NCBI RefSeq assembly: GCF_947179515.1 | Contig: NC_067473.1 | Location: forward strand, 84,722,013-84,786,012 | Source of the DNA: Apodemus sylvaticus | Taxonomy: Eukaryota > Chordata > Mammalia > Rodentia > Muridae | Reading direction: 5' to 3' | Length of the DNA stretch: 64,000 bases | Shown: positions 1-10,962 of the stretch, piece by piece | Layout: the number at the start of each line of letters is the position of its first letter | Numbering within the stretch: position 1 is the first letter of the stretch | Position numbers and translations under genes: made by a program | The notes under the pieces: generated by a model | Told to the model about the DNA's origin: nothing | Databases searched by the model: none | The model's input: only the letters and a program-made list of their open reading frames with translations

Positions 1-3000
1 TGAAAAAATATTCCTCAGCTCTAGAGTAGAAAAGATGCAAGACTATTTCTACACTTGTTGAGAAGAATGAGGAAGGAATAGGAATAGAGGGTGACTGTGC
101 CTGCCAGAAGGGCTGTTTTCAGGGAGAAAGTGCATGCTACTGCTGGGATTCCAGGATTGCTTGAAAATGTAGCATAGTTTCAAAGGATCAGTTAACTCAA
201 CATAAACTAATGGCAAGAAGAACATGAAGGTAATGTAAGAAGAGGGTTATTAGAGATTAAATTTTTAGTTGTGCCTCAGTGTTACCCAAAAAGGACTTAA
301 CCCATACAATATCCAAGGGCAGTAGCACATGACAAGAAGGACCAATTAGCCTTATCTGTCACCAATAGTCAAGTAGTGAGCTGCAATTTTGAAAAGGTTT
401 AATATAGCTATTGAAGGGACAAATATAGCCATTATTCCTGATGGCACACAGGCCATGCTTAACAATTTCCAAACTGTGAAACCCATTGCCAATCCTGCTA
501 ATTGACCTACTTGGGTCCTGAATTAATCATTCAGAATGTCTGTTACATTTTATATTTGCAGCAAAGGCTAGATATTTCATTAACTTCCACTTCCTAAGAG
601 CAAAAGCTCTGATGCTTAAGTAGCCAATGTGGTAAAGACAAAGAACATCTCATGATAAGCTGGAAAAAGAAGCAAGTCAGAGGTGGCCATTGAAGACAAG
701 AGGTCAATGAAATCAAGAGGCCAATATACATATTAAATGTTCATCCTGGATCTATTGTACGACATTGCTTGATCTAGACTTCTTTCTGAAGAGGATGAGG
801 GAAGGGCACATCAGAAAGAGGCTGACCAGACATGAAACCTGGATTTTGAATGGACTAACTAAATTCCAAGGGGGCTATACAGGAAGTGGCTATATTGTCA
901 TGATTGTCAAATGCTCATAAGTTCCATTTACTGTATCGTTTCTCCAAGGACAGCTGTGTGAAAGCAAGCTGAGCTTCATTATAGACGAAAGTATTCTCTA
1001 TCCTTATAATTGTGACAATAAAATGTCAAGCTGACATATATTCCAAATGCAATGTGCTTTTCTATGAAGTGTTTGTCTTTTATACACCCTTTATCATTAA
1101 CTTCACATACCTCTGTTTTCACAATTCTCTTCTTATAATCTAAATTGTATAATATTGGCAGAAATTCTGGTCACAGGATAAATCTACACACGCACACCTA
1201 AACTACCATTTTGAAAGGGCACTAATAAATGTACATACCTAAGAAGGCATTTTAAAAAGGTGAAGCTCTGTCTTCAGAAGTCTTATACCCTCCCTTCTCT
1301 GTGTTCTGCAGATTGCACAGGACTGGTTCTGTGTGGGAGGAACATAGTCACTTGTGTGAGACTGTGAAAGACTTGTAATTATTCATCGTCTCACACAAGT
1401 TACTTGGTCTTCCTGACCAAGTTTTTCTAAGGATCATTACTTGATCCAGTTTTATTGCCTATATAATTCTGAAAGAGTTCAAAATCATAAATGCTTATAC
1501 TGTTCATTATTGATATCTGGGCAGCTCAGCATGTGTACATTAACATATGGCACAAATACATCTCAAAAACCTCACCCTCACAAATGCAAATGGCATAGCA
1601 TTGTTCTTGGCTATTTCGGAGCAGAAGGCTTCATGTAAATTTTCAAAGTAAATTTTAATCTAGTCATATAAGCCACCCACTGAGATAACATAAAAAAAGA
1701 TCCTTTATACTTAGATATAGCTTCAATTCACCAGGCACCTAGAAAAATCTTTTTCAACACTATTCAAGGGCGAATGGCTGATCCTTTTTGCCACTTCTTT
1801 CTCTTTCTTTTCTTCTTATCTATGCACAAAGTCTTTTCAGTCACAGATAATCACCTTGTCCCCTTTTGACAACTTTATTATATTGACAAGGATACTATTT
1901 ATGGAGAGTCACTCCCCACTTGATGGTACTTTTGCACCTTTGTGTATAATCTCATCTCTAAGGGGGCACATATGGCTCTGAGATATGTCATTGCTGGAGT
2001 CTGGAGTCACTGCAGAAAAGAATGTACTCATCAGTGCATTCTATTTTTACAAGGATGAAGCAACTAAAACTTGTGCACCAACACAGAGGAGTTAAGGTGA
2101 CATGTGAGGCCCTGGAGAGGTGGTTTTGAGGAAGCACCAGGGCAGTACAGTGTTTCATAGCTACCCTTCTTCCGTACTTTGTGAATTTAACAACATCCTG
2201 TCTAGGTTTTCTCAGTTTCTCACTTTTTGAGGTGATTACATATTTATATATTTATTTCTTCATTTATTCAATAAATTAAGAGTGTATCACACTAAATGAA
2301 GAACAGTGGCAGGCAGAGGTAGCTCAGCAAGACTGAATCCTGCTTGGCATACATCCCTTTCCTCATAATGTGCTTGGCAACCTGAGACCTGCATCTGCAT
2401 GGAGCTGTATATGTGCCTTACTCCAAACAATACAACAGGTCAATCCTCCTTTAGCAACTCCTGGATAACTTCTTTTGTGATCATACATCTTGTGGAAATT
2501 ATGGACATTGGGCTCAACTGCCCTGGATTGGTTTTGGGGTGTATGTGCAGTTGAGTAAACTGTGTCCTCTAAGTGAATTTTTAGGGAAAATCACACCCCA
2601 CCCCATTGACTAACATGTGCCTATGCATAATTTGGAATACATTTAACTTTTTAAACATATTCATCATGAGAAAGAACATCCTGAGAAGACAAAGTCTTAT
2701 ATAACCAAGTCTGCCAATCAAAATAAGGAGCTACCACTATGTCCTTCAGCAACCAACTCCTCCATTCCCTGTAGTCCTTTGACAGACAGCCCAAATAACA
2801 ACTGTTTTGGGTACTATATTTCAAGTGATTCATATCTCTTGCAGTGTTTCTGTTGCTATTTCATTAACTCAAGCTTGCTGCTTTCCAGTTTTTGGTATTT
2901 TAATTTTTTCAAATAAGACTCCAATGCAGACAAGACTACTAACAATAAAATGACATTAGGGACTTGTTCAAGGTCAAGACTTCAAGTAACTTCCTTCTCT

Positions 3001-3504
3001 CAGAGCTCCATTAGAAGGAAAGATTAATTTATGGTATGAATGCCATCATCTCTCTTGTCTATTGTTCCTGTGATCACATTGGACCGTGGAACCCTTCACA
3101 GATGGTTTGTGATTTTTTCTTACTATAGCATTACACAGTTACTCCCCAAAAGAAATCTAGAGAAGGGAAGACAGAAATGCTGAGTAATCACCACTCAGGT
3201 GTTGTGGGTACCACTGTGTCTTTGAGAAAGAAAAGAGGTTTAAAACAAAAAATTAACCTCAACTTCAGAAACTTGTTGACTCAATAATATGATAGCTCTT
3301 ACCCTCAAAGGGGGCATATTACGTTGTCAGTAAGTGAGTGTAAGATGCTGTCATTGAGGAGAAAGCTGAGCAATCCAGGAAAGACAGATGAGTGCCAGTG
3401 GTTTAAATGATGAATTTATCTCATATTTAACAGGAGATAAGAAGAGGAGTTGGTGGGATGAGTGCCTATAATATGCCAACTATGGTGGTAGATTTCATGT
3501 TTTG
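1..3504. other. Unique intergenic or intronic sequence, no gene seen
   Basis: AT-rich sequence with no recognisable coding exon. The open frames in it are at most about 65 codons, show no protein family, and begin and end without splice or promoter context. I recognise no repeat family here with confidence. It could be intron or intergenic DNA. Confidence 0.6.
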
Positions 3505-3580
3505 GGGACTAGAAATTGAACCAGGGCCTTGCATATGTCAAGCACATGCTTTCTCAACTGAATAACTCCAGCCTTAGGTT
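3505..3580 (-). repeat. ID/B4-like SINE fragment
   Basis: The plus strand reads as the reverse complement of a tRNA-derived SINE head. It carries the complement of GGTTCAAT-type B-box sequence (ATTGAACCAGGGCCTTGCA) and the complement of an A-box-like start (AACTCCAGCC at the right). It resembles ID elements or the ID half of B4. It is degenerate and lacks a clear tail. The AAC-rich stretch to its right may be unrelated. Confidence 0.55.
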
Positions 3581-3587
3581 TTCTTCT

Positions 3588-3613
3588 TAAAACAACAACA
3601 ATAACAACAACAC
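3588..3613. repeat. (AAC)n-like short simple repeat
   Basis: A short run of AAC units interrupted by one AAT, directly beside the ID-like fragment. Confidence 0.6.
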
Positions 3614-4033
3614 TGTATTATTTGGTATTCTCTATGTGTGAGATAGGTATTAACTTCCCTCATATAGGTTAAGTGTTTTTTTAATTTTTATCATGCATTT
3701 GATAATAGGATTTAGCTATGAGACCCAGTCTCCTGTAATTCTTGGAGACCATTTGTACTGTGTTGTTCACTCATATTAATCAGATAAGCTTTCCTATGTC
3801 AAAATATGAGTAAGAGAAAGGATCACATATATAGGAAAGTGATGGATCAAGTGCAAGAACCGCAGAGATCAGACAGGATGCTCCTTCTGCTGTATCCTCA
3901 GCAAGGGAGTGGGACTGCAGGATGGGTCCCAGATTTGGTGGCTAACTTCCACCGTATATTTATAATTATCACAGCTCCAAATGCCTATGATTTATAAGAC
4001 ATCTACTCAGTCACTGAAAAAAAAAAAAACTAG

Positions 4034-4386
4034 TGTCCTAGTTATCCTTTCGTTGCTTCACTAAAACACTATGACCAACAACATCTTGGATAAGACAGTA
4101 TTTTGGGGGGTTTACATGTTACCCTGACAGTCCAAGACTGAGAGAGGCTGACACAGGAACTGAAGCAGAGCCCACAGAAGAATGCCATTTACTCAGCTAT
4201 GTCTCCTTTACAGCTCAGCCCGACCTGCACAGGGATGGATCTACCTACCTCAACCAGCAACCCCCAAAAAACAAAAACAAAATAAAAAGCCTCACCAACC
4301 ATAGGCTAGTATTATGGAGGCAATCTTTCAATTGAGATTTCTTCTTTCCAGATGTGTCTAGGTTTGTGTCAAATTGACAAAAACTT
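4034..4386 (-). repeat. Rodent LTR-like repeat (MaLR/RMER type, name uncertain)
   Basis: It begins with a degenerate form of the common rodent terminus TCTTAGTTAG...CTATGACCA and ends with TTTGTGTCAAATTGACAA, a familiar end of an abundant mouse repeat of 350-400 bp. The same family appears in opposite orientation at about 6.1 kb and 18.1 kb. The family behaves like an LTR, with an AATAAA-type site near one end, but I cannot name the subfamily from sequence alone. The interior is diverged and partly deleted. Confidence 0.5.
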
Positions 4387-5575
4387 TACACAATTAAGAG
4401 AAGTAGAAGTCTTTCTTGATTACTTGAAAACTTATTTGTATGCTCAGAAAAAAAAATCAACCTTTGCTAACTTTCACTGGAGAGAGATCAAAGGAATTCA
4501 AACAGATGGAGTTAAAAGGTTGATGGTCTATCTGAGTGGTCCACTGGATGACTGAAAACAAGGAGGGGGGAGAAGACAAAGGAAGAAAGGAAAGAAAATT
4601 AAATTAGTGATCAAACATACAAGGCCCAAAGAATAATGCAATTGACTGCTAGCAGTATAACAGATATTACATATTTTCATCATGAGAATATGAGATACAA
4701 TTCTAAAGCTATTCTCCAAGAAGAATGTGGAATCCTTTAATAAGGTTACATCTCGGTGTGACTACTATTGTTCTCTATCCTGCATAGCCTGATTTATTGT
4801 CTCTTTAAAAGTTTTAGTTTGGTTTGTGTTACTAACAATAATTTTACTCAGGCAGACTTTTCTACTAAGTGTTTTAAGAAATAGAATAGCCAAAATTAAG
4901 TTTGGTTCTTATATTTTTAAGAACAGTTGATGATCTGATTCTTGTGTTTCTTGGAGCTCAAAGGTGCCTCTGGCTCTTTTGGGATTTTATCACTGTTCCA
5001 TCTGCTGCAGTGTGCCTGTTGACCACAAGCCTTCACTGGGAAGTACTGAGAGCAGTTTTCTAAGCTAAATTTCCCATCTAACTTCAGGACTGTCAATATC
5101 TTGTTGCCGCGGTGGCCCAGTGATGTCTGTAAAAATGATATTTTACAGACAGAGGCGGAAAAGAAATGCCTCCTGGGAAGAACAGAACTCTCTGGAAGCT
5201 GTGGAAGCTGATAATCTCACCTGGCAATTTACTGTACTCTCTTACTTTCTGGCTATTTAAAATGAGCCCTTAGTTACCAAGTAGCAGTTTGCCCTGACTT
5301 CCTCCTTTTCTCTCTTCACCGGGATTCCTATGGCCTGGCTGATAATCCGGTCTTTGGACTCACTGACCGCCAACCCCAGTTTTAGAATTTCAGTGCCTTG
5401 CCTCATAGTTGTTTACATAATTACTACCTTCCAACTACATGCAGGTTTTTATAGCTGTGCGTATGTATATGAGGATGGCTCGGGCACTCTGGTACTGAAA
5501 GCATTGATTTACTCAGGAAATTTTGTTTCACAAGATAGAAGGCTAAATGTTAGATAAGGATTTCTCACAAGAACT
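4387..5575. other. Unique sequence with a small perfect palindrome
   Basis: No gene recognised. The stretch 5100-5560 is richer in GC than its surroundings and includes an 11-bp inverted repeat at 5124-5151. It could be part of an unrecognised older LTR, since an LTR-like block with a TATA box follows directly. A 75-codon open frame at 5330-5557 has no recognisable family and no supporting context. Confidence 0.45.
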
Positions 5576-5961
5576 TGTTAAGACCCAGGTGGTATAAGAA
5601 ACTTCAAACTCTTTGAAGGTTTGCTGTAAACTATGAGTGACTCTGTATTCTAATCAAGAAGTTTGATGGCATCTGTAAATTGATCCTCTGTATCTGTTTT
5701 TTGAGAAACTTTGTTCCTGTTGTTGCATTTCCTTGTACCAAATGGCTATGATAATTGTGCCTGCCCCTCTGGCTACATCTTTTGAAATGGTAATACCAAC
5801 TCTTCCTGTATAAAAATCCTTGCCTTATAGCTCCAAAATACATTCAGTTCAAACCGCCTCTGTGTGTGCGAGGTTTGTTCTGTCTGTCATCTCAGCCGGA
5901 CCTGTGCCTTCCTGGACCAGAGGACCCTGGATATCCCTAAGCAGACCCATGGTCTGTAACA
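5576..5961 (+). mobile_element. Probable solo ERV LTR
   Basis: The block is bounded by TGTTA at the left and TAACA at the right, the short inverted termini expected of a retroviral LTR. A TATA box (TATAAAAA, 5809-5816) lies about 150 bp before the right end, followed by a CT/TG-rich segment typical of R-U5. No internal retroviral sequence flanks it. I could not find a matching target-site duplication, so the boundaries are provisional. The ERV class is not resolved. Confidence 0.45.
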
Positions 5962-6113
5962 TCCTGTAGAGAAGACAGATGTCTTACCAGAAATGTAGGA
6001 CCCTTGGACATGTCTATGTCCTCAAGGGACTTAGCTGACTCAGAAATACAATTGAAGTGTTGGTCCTCTTGAATCCTTGTCTGTATTCGTGTATACCTCC
6101 AGGCATAGCAAGT

Positions 6114-6495
6114 ATACTGGCTGGTTTTGTGTCAATTTGATACAAACTGGAATTACCACAGAGAAAGGCGCTTCAGTTGAGAAACTGCTGTAAGGCATTT
6201 TCTCAATAAGTGATCAAGTTGGGGAGGGTCCCTTGTGGGTGGTACCATCTCTGGGATGGTAGTCTTGGGTTCTATAAGAAAGCAAGCTGAGCAAGGCAGA
6301 GGAAGCAAGCCAGTAAGCAACATCCCTCCATGGCCTCTGCATGAGCTCTTGTTTCCCCAACCTGCTTGCGTTCCAGTACTGACTTCCTTTAGTGATAAAC
6401 AGCAGTGTGGAAGTGTAAGCTAAGTAAACCCTTTTATTCCCCAACTTGCTTCTTGGTCATGATGTTTGTGCAGGAGTAGAAGCCCCGACTAAGTC
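6114..6495 (+). repeat. Rodent LTR-like repeat (MaLR/RMER type, name uncertain)
   Basis: It starts with TACTGGCTGGTTTTGTGTCA and ends near CCCCGACTAAGTCA, the termini of a very common mouse interspersed repeat. The interior shows the expected order: a CATTTTCTCAA block, GGGTTCTATAAGAAAGCA, then a GTAAACCC-type polyadenylation region and a TTGGTCATG block near the 3' end. Close to full length, so this is the best copy of the family in the window. Confidence 0.6.
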
Positions 6496-6592
6496 AGGCA
6501 GTGAACATCTGGAGGTTCATCTCACTGATATGAAAAACAAAAGCTTGAGTACATTTGATTACCTTATGTAGTATACAGAACAAAGCTATCAT

Positions 6593-6606
6593 AGAGATAG
6601 ATAGAT

Positions 6607-6660
<54 letters not shown>
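6593..6660. repeat. (GATA)n microsatellite
   Basis: Sixteen or so near-perfect TAGA/GATA units with one early interruption. Open frames reading through it are low-complexity translations and are not genes. Confidence 0.95.
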
Positions 6661-6944
6661 ATCTTAAATAATAAATTGGAAACACTCTGTATGGACAAGT
6701 TATAACACTATTGGTTAACCAAGTCTAAGATGCTTTCATGTGCTTATTGACATCTTATATTTTCTTTATAGACATATGTCTTTTTCTGATTTTTTCTTTT
6801 AATTACTGATTTGCAACTATTATTTTATATTCTCTATATAGTTACTTATATACAAATATATATGTATAGCCATTTATCATATATATGAACAAATATATGT
6901 GAAGAATGTATGTAAACTTAACAAATATAATACATATTTTGGTC

Positions 6945-7158
6945 AGGGTTAGAGAGATGGTTTAACAGTTAAGCATGCTTACTGCCTTTGCAGAGATCTT
7001 GGATTTGGTTTCTAGTACTGAAATTATGAGAGATCCAGTTCTGGAGGATCTGATGTCTTCTGACCTCTACAGGCTCCTGCATACAAACATGGTGTATATC
7101 CATATACTGAGGCACACATGAATAAACATATCATAAAATAAATATTTTTAAAAGAATA
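6945..7158 (+). repeat. B3/B2-family SINE
   Basis: Full-length-looking SINE. The tRNA-like head GGTTAGAGAGATGGTTTAAC matches the B2/B3 A-box region. The GATCTGATGTCTTCTGACCTC block is diagnostic of B3-type bodies. The element ends in an AT-rich tail with AATAAA-like motifs. The B box is mutated, so polymerase III activity is unlikely. Confidence 0.8.
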
Positions 7159-7234
7159 TTTCTGCTGAGCTCACTGTTTCATAAATTACCAAGCTATTTA
7201 ATTTGTTAAATGTCACTGCAAAGTTTTTTGTGTT

Positions 7235-7352
7235 GTGGGGTGGGTGGGAGGACAGGGGGAGAAAAGGGGGCTTATGGGACTTTCGGGGAGTGGGGGGCTA
7301 GAAAAGGGGAAATCATTTGAAATGTAAATAAAAAATATATTGAATAAAAAAA
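7235..7352 (+). mobile_element. L1 3' end, severely 5'-truncated
   Basis: It holds only the last part of an L1 3' UTR: the G-rich polypurine stretch, then GAAATCATTTGAAATGTAAA and an A-rich tail. No coding sequence remains. Confidence 0.9.
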
Positions 7353-8075
7353 CATAGAAAAAAACTGAATGTAGTAAACAAAGGAAATTGGAGATAGCTT
7401 TATGTCATACATGCCACGAATGCTAGTGTTGTTTTCCCTATGTGCATTTGCTTCTACATTGGATCTATCCCACATACATTTACCTTTTTTGTTGTATGGT
7501 AAGTAAAATGTTTATAGATAATGTAAAATCAAATATTCTTATACTCAGTAAATTATTTTAGAAAGCCCTTATAATTATGGCTTATAATATCGGTCCATAA
7601 AAATAAAAGATTCCAAAACTTAACTACATGAAATAAACACTCATCTCAAGATATCATAAACAGAGTCAAGAGCTAAAGACTAAAATGGAATCAAAACATA
7701 ATATAGTAGGGATGAAGTGAATTTTTTATTTATATAGAACTCTTAGAAAATGAAATGAAACTGAAACTCCTAGAATAAGGACAAAAGATTTAAAAACAGT
7801 TCTTATAGGTAAGCTAGGAGCTTTCAGGCATTTAGGATCCTGCTTGTCTGCACTCAAAGAGAGATGACACTGTTTCCTGTATATTGAATTATTATAAACT
7901 TGAAAGCTTACTAATATAGTGCATAGAAGCTTGCGTGGCAATCACCTCTAAGTTACAAATGAAATTATTTGACTTCCTCAAAATTACTGGAAAGGACACT
8001 TGGAAGAATTCGTTGGTGGGTGAGAAGCAAGGATGCAGGGAGAGTTGACAGCTTGTATTATGTTTATTAATTTTT
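7353..8075. other. Unique AT-rich sequence, nothing recognised
   Basis: No exon, RNA gene or repeat family recognised. Short open frames only. Confidence 0.6.
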
Positions 8076-8258
8076 TAAGATTTATTTATTTACTATGTAT
8101 ACAATATTCTGCCTTCACATATGCCTACACACCAGGCTACACACCAGAAAAGGGCAGCAGATCTCATTAAAGATTGTCATAAGCCCCTATGTGGTTGCTG
8201 GGAATTGAATTCAGAACCTCTGGAAGAGCTCTTACTTGCTGAGCCATCTCTCCAGCTA
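8076..8258 (-). repeat. B2/B3 SINE, antisense
   Basis: Reverse complement of a B2-family element. The plus strand ends with GAGCCATCTCTCCAGC, the complement of the conserved B2 head, and begins with the complement of the AT-rich tail. The TGGTTGCTGGGAATTGAA block is diagnostic. Confidence 0.85.
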
Positions 8259-8593
8259 GCTTAAACATAAAGCCAGATATATGGGACTCAGTGACTTTGA
8301 CAGTCTGAGAAGGAAGCCAGGATCCCATACCTTGGAGTGTTTTCAACATCTAAGGGCCACGATCAGACCTTATGTGTGAATTTTTGCAAATAAGTATTAC
8401 TAGAACGCACTTCTCATGCCTTCAGGCCTCAGCCACTTTCATGTTGTTTATTAATCTTGCTATGTTTATTGTTAATTTTGCTACAATATTGTAGCAGTCA
8501 GTTCAAAAGAATAATGTTGAAAATACACACATACAAACAGAAAGGGACCATGAAATCAGCTGTTTTGGTTTATTTTTTGTTTTTCAGTTTTTG

Positions 8594-8776
8594 GTTTTTT
8601 TTTATTCGATATATTTTTTATTTACATTTCAAATGATTTCCCCTTTCCTAGCCCCCCCACTCCCAGAAAGTCCCGTAAACCCCCTTCTCTCCCCCTGTCC
8701 TCCCACCCACCTCTTCCCACTTCCCCGTTCTGGTTTTGCTGAATACTGCTTCATTGAGTCTTTCCAGAACAAGGGG
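8594..8776 (-). mobile_element. L1 3' end, antisense, 5'-truncated
   Basis: The plus strand reads poly-T, then TTTACATTTCAAATGATTTC and the C-rich complement of the L1 polypurine stretch. It stops at the complement of CCCCTTGTTCTGGAAAGACT, so it is a 3'-terminal piece of about 180 bp. An A-rich segment beside its 5' end (about 8777-8795 on the plus strand) resembles one beyond its tail (about 8567-8585), a possible target-site duplication with a mismatch. The U2 fragment lies about 125 bp further right. Confidence 0.9.
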
Positions 8777-8886
8777 TTTTTGTTTATTTTTTTTATCTTC
8801 AGAAGCAGTGACAAATTTAGATATGATCCAGTGACATAAAATCTGATCCATTTCCTCTTGTTGTTTGTCTTGTTTAGAAATTGATC

Positions 8887-8951
8887 CAGAAGGAACTTTT
8901 CTACACTTGATCTTAGCCAAAAGGCCGAGAAGTGATCAGAAAGAACTTTTC
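8887..8951 (-). pseudogene. U2 snRNA 5'-end retro-fragment with target-site duplications
   Basis: On the minus strand, bases 8936 to 8902 match the first 35 nucleotides of U2 spliceosomal RNA, including GGCCTTTTGGCTAAGATCAA, with one difference near the 5' end (A for G at position 4). The match stops abruptly. On the plus strand it is bracketed by CAGAAGGAACTTTTC (8887-8901) and CAGAAAGAACTTTTC (8937-8951), a 15-bp direct repeat with one mismatch. That is the expected target-site duplication of a retrotransposed, 3'-truncated snRNA copy. It lacks the Sm site, the branch-site recognition region and 3' stem-loops, so it cannot work as a U2 gene. Confidence 0.9.
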
Positions 8952-9230
8952 AATACAAGAAGTCCAGTATCAAACAGATGACTCCAGACTGTTCGTTTGT
9001 TCTTGAAACTAGCCTTGGCTTTGTACCCAAGTGCTTGATGCCCAGATAGGAATAATTTTTTTTTTTATATTAGGCACAACAGGACAAGGAGAAGCCTCAT
9101 TGTCCAGCAGCAGATAGTCAGATAGAAAATTTCTATTACATATATTTCAATATTGTCATATAAAATGTACTTCTTTTGTTTATTAAGAGGATTATAAATG
9201 TTTATGGTACTCTTCTTAGAGAGTCAAGAT
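8952..9230. other. Unique sequence, nothing recognised
   Basis: Short spacer between the U2 fragment and the next L1 tail. No recognisable feature. Confidence 0.5.
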
Positions 9231-9790
9231 TTTTTTTAATCTTTTTTATTAGATATTTTCTTTATTTACATTTCAAATGCTATCCCCTTTTCTGGTTTCC
9301 CCACCAAAACCCCCCTATCCTGTCCCCCCTCTCCCTGCTCATCAACCCTCCCACTCCTGCTTCCCTGTATCAGAATTCCCTTACACAGGGTCCTTGAGCC
9401 ATCACAAGATCAAGGGCCTCTCCTCCTATTGATGTCTGACAAGGCACATATGCAGCTGGAGCCATGGGTCCCTCAATGTGTACCCTTTGGTTGGTGGTTT
9501 AGTCTGGGAATACTGTTTGGTTCATATTTTTGTTCCTCCTATGAAGCTGCAAACCCCTTCAGCTCCTTGGGTCCCTTCTCTAGCTCCTCCATTGGGGACC
9601 CTATGCTCAGTCTAATGGTTGACTGTGAGCATCTACTTCTGTATTTGTCAGGCACTGGAAGAGCCTCTCAGCTATATCAGGCTCCTGTCAGCAAACACTT
9701 GTTGGCATCCACAATAGTGTCTGGGTTTGGTAACTGTATATATATGGGATATATATGCCCCAGGTGATGCAATCTCTGGATGACAGCCAA
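9231..9790 (-). mobile_element. L1 3' UTR, antisense
   Basis: Reverse complement of an older mouse L1 3' UTR. Landmarks are TTTATTTACATTTCAAATGC at the left end, the complement of GGGGTTTGCAGC, and CATCCACAATAGTGTCTGGG. Sense copies of the same 3' UTR type lie at 23.3-24.1 kb and 34.1-34.9 kb. The open frame at 9429-9767 is an antisense reading of this UTR and is not a gene. Confidence 0.85.
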
Positions 9791-10074
9791 GTTTTGACAA
9801 CATACTTGTTGGCATTTCCACCTATTATACCCAATGCTGGGCTCAAAGTTTACTCAGGGGTTAAGTAAATTGTTTAATTAATCATTTAAACCAGGACTTC
9901 AAAAAATTATATTAAAATAAAGAGAATAAAATTTTAAGAGCTAATGAACTAGTACCTCCTTATGCCAAATAAATGAAATTATACTGAAATCTTGACAGAT
10001 AGCATATTGATTGCATTTTGAAAAATCTTATTGATGCCACTCACAGAGTATTGATTTCATTCGCAACACATGAT

Positions 10075-10195
10075 GTTGGGTTTGGATTCCAGTTTGCGAT
10101 AAACAGTGACTTCACTTTTCTTTGCTCTGATTTCTTTAACCATAAAATCAAGAGGACATTAAATTAACTCAAAGGCTGGGGGTGAAGTCAAACTG
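10075..10195 (+). repeat. MIR-like fragment
   Basis: Weak similarity to the MIR core: a TGACTTCACTTTTCTTTGCT segment, then ATTTCTTTAACCATAAAATC, parallel to the conserved 'cttaacctctc...cctcatctgtaaaatg' region. Diverged, so the call is tentative. Confidence 0.4.
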
Positions 10196-10204
10196 GAAGA
10201 ACAT

Positions 10205-10962
10205 CTTACTGAGGGTGTTGAACACTTCTTTAGGTCTTCTCAGCCATTCAAGATTCCTCAGATGAGAATTCTCTGTATAGTTCTGGTCCCCATTTTTTAA
10301 TAGGGTTATTTGGTTCTCTGGAGTCTAACTTCTTGAGTTCTTTGTATGTATTGAATATTAGCTATCTATCGGATGTAAGGGATCAGTCTCATGCCCAGAC
10401 CCAATACCCTGACACTATTGTTGATGCCAAGATGTGCTTCCAGACAGGAGTCTTGCATGGATGGCTGTCCTCTGAGAGTCTCTGCCAGCACGTGACTGAG
10501 ACAGATGCAGATACTTAACAGCTAACCATTAGATTGAGCCCAGGGACCTCCATGAAAGAGTTAAGGAAAGGACTAAAGGAGCTGAAGGGGGTTGCAACCC
10601 CATAGGAAGAACAACAGTATCAACTAACTGGACCCCTCAGAACTCCCAGAGACTAAACCACCAAACAAAGAGCATACATGGGCTGGTCTGTGGTGCCTGC
10701 TACATATGTAGCAGAGGACTGCCTTGCCTGGCCTCAGTGGGAGGGGATGTGCTTGGTCCTGTGGAGACTTGATACCCTAGAGAAAGGGGATGCTAAAGGG
10801 GTTATGTAGGAGTGGGTGGGGGAGTACCCTCTTAGAGGCTAATGGGAAAGAGGATGGGGTGGGGATTCATGGAGTGGAGCCCGAGAAGGGAACAATAATT
10901 GAAATGAAAATAAATAAAATTAATAAAAATAATAACAATAATAACAATAATAAAAAAACATC
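10205..10962 (+). mobile_element. Small L1 with 5' inversion (twin-priming type)
   Basis: From 10205 to 10380 the plus strand is the reverse complement of the L1 ORF2 C-terminal region (landmark TTAATAGGGTTATTTGGTTC). At 10380/10381 it switches to sense L1 3' UTR, which runs to an A-rich tail near 10920 and an AAT/AAC-rich stretch to about 10962. An inverted 5' segment joined to a sense 3' segment is the signature of twin priming during L1 reverse transcription. The L1 sequence between the two segments is missing. The target-site duplication is unclear. Confidence 0.75.

Noticed and set aside
8902..8936. Functional U2 snRNA gene
   Set aside because: Only the first 35 of about 188 nucleotides are present, with no snRNA promoter elements upstream on the minus strand.
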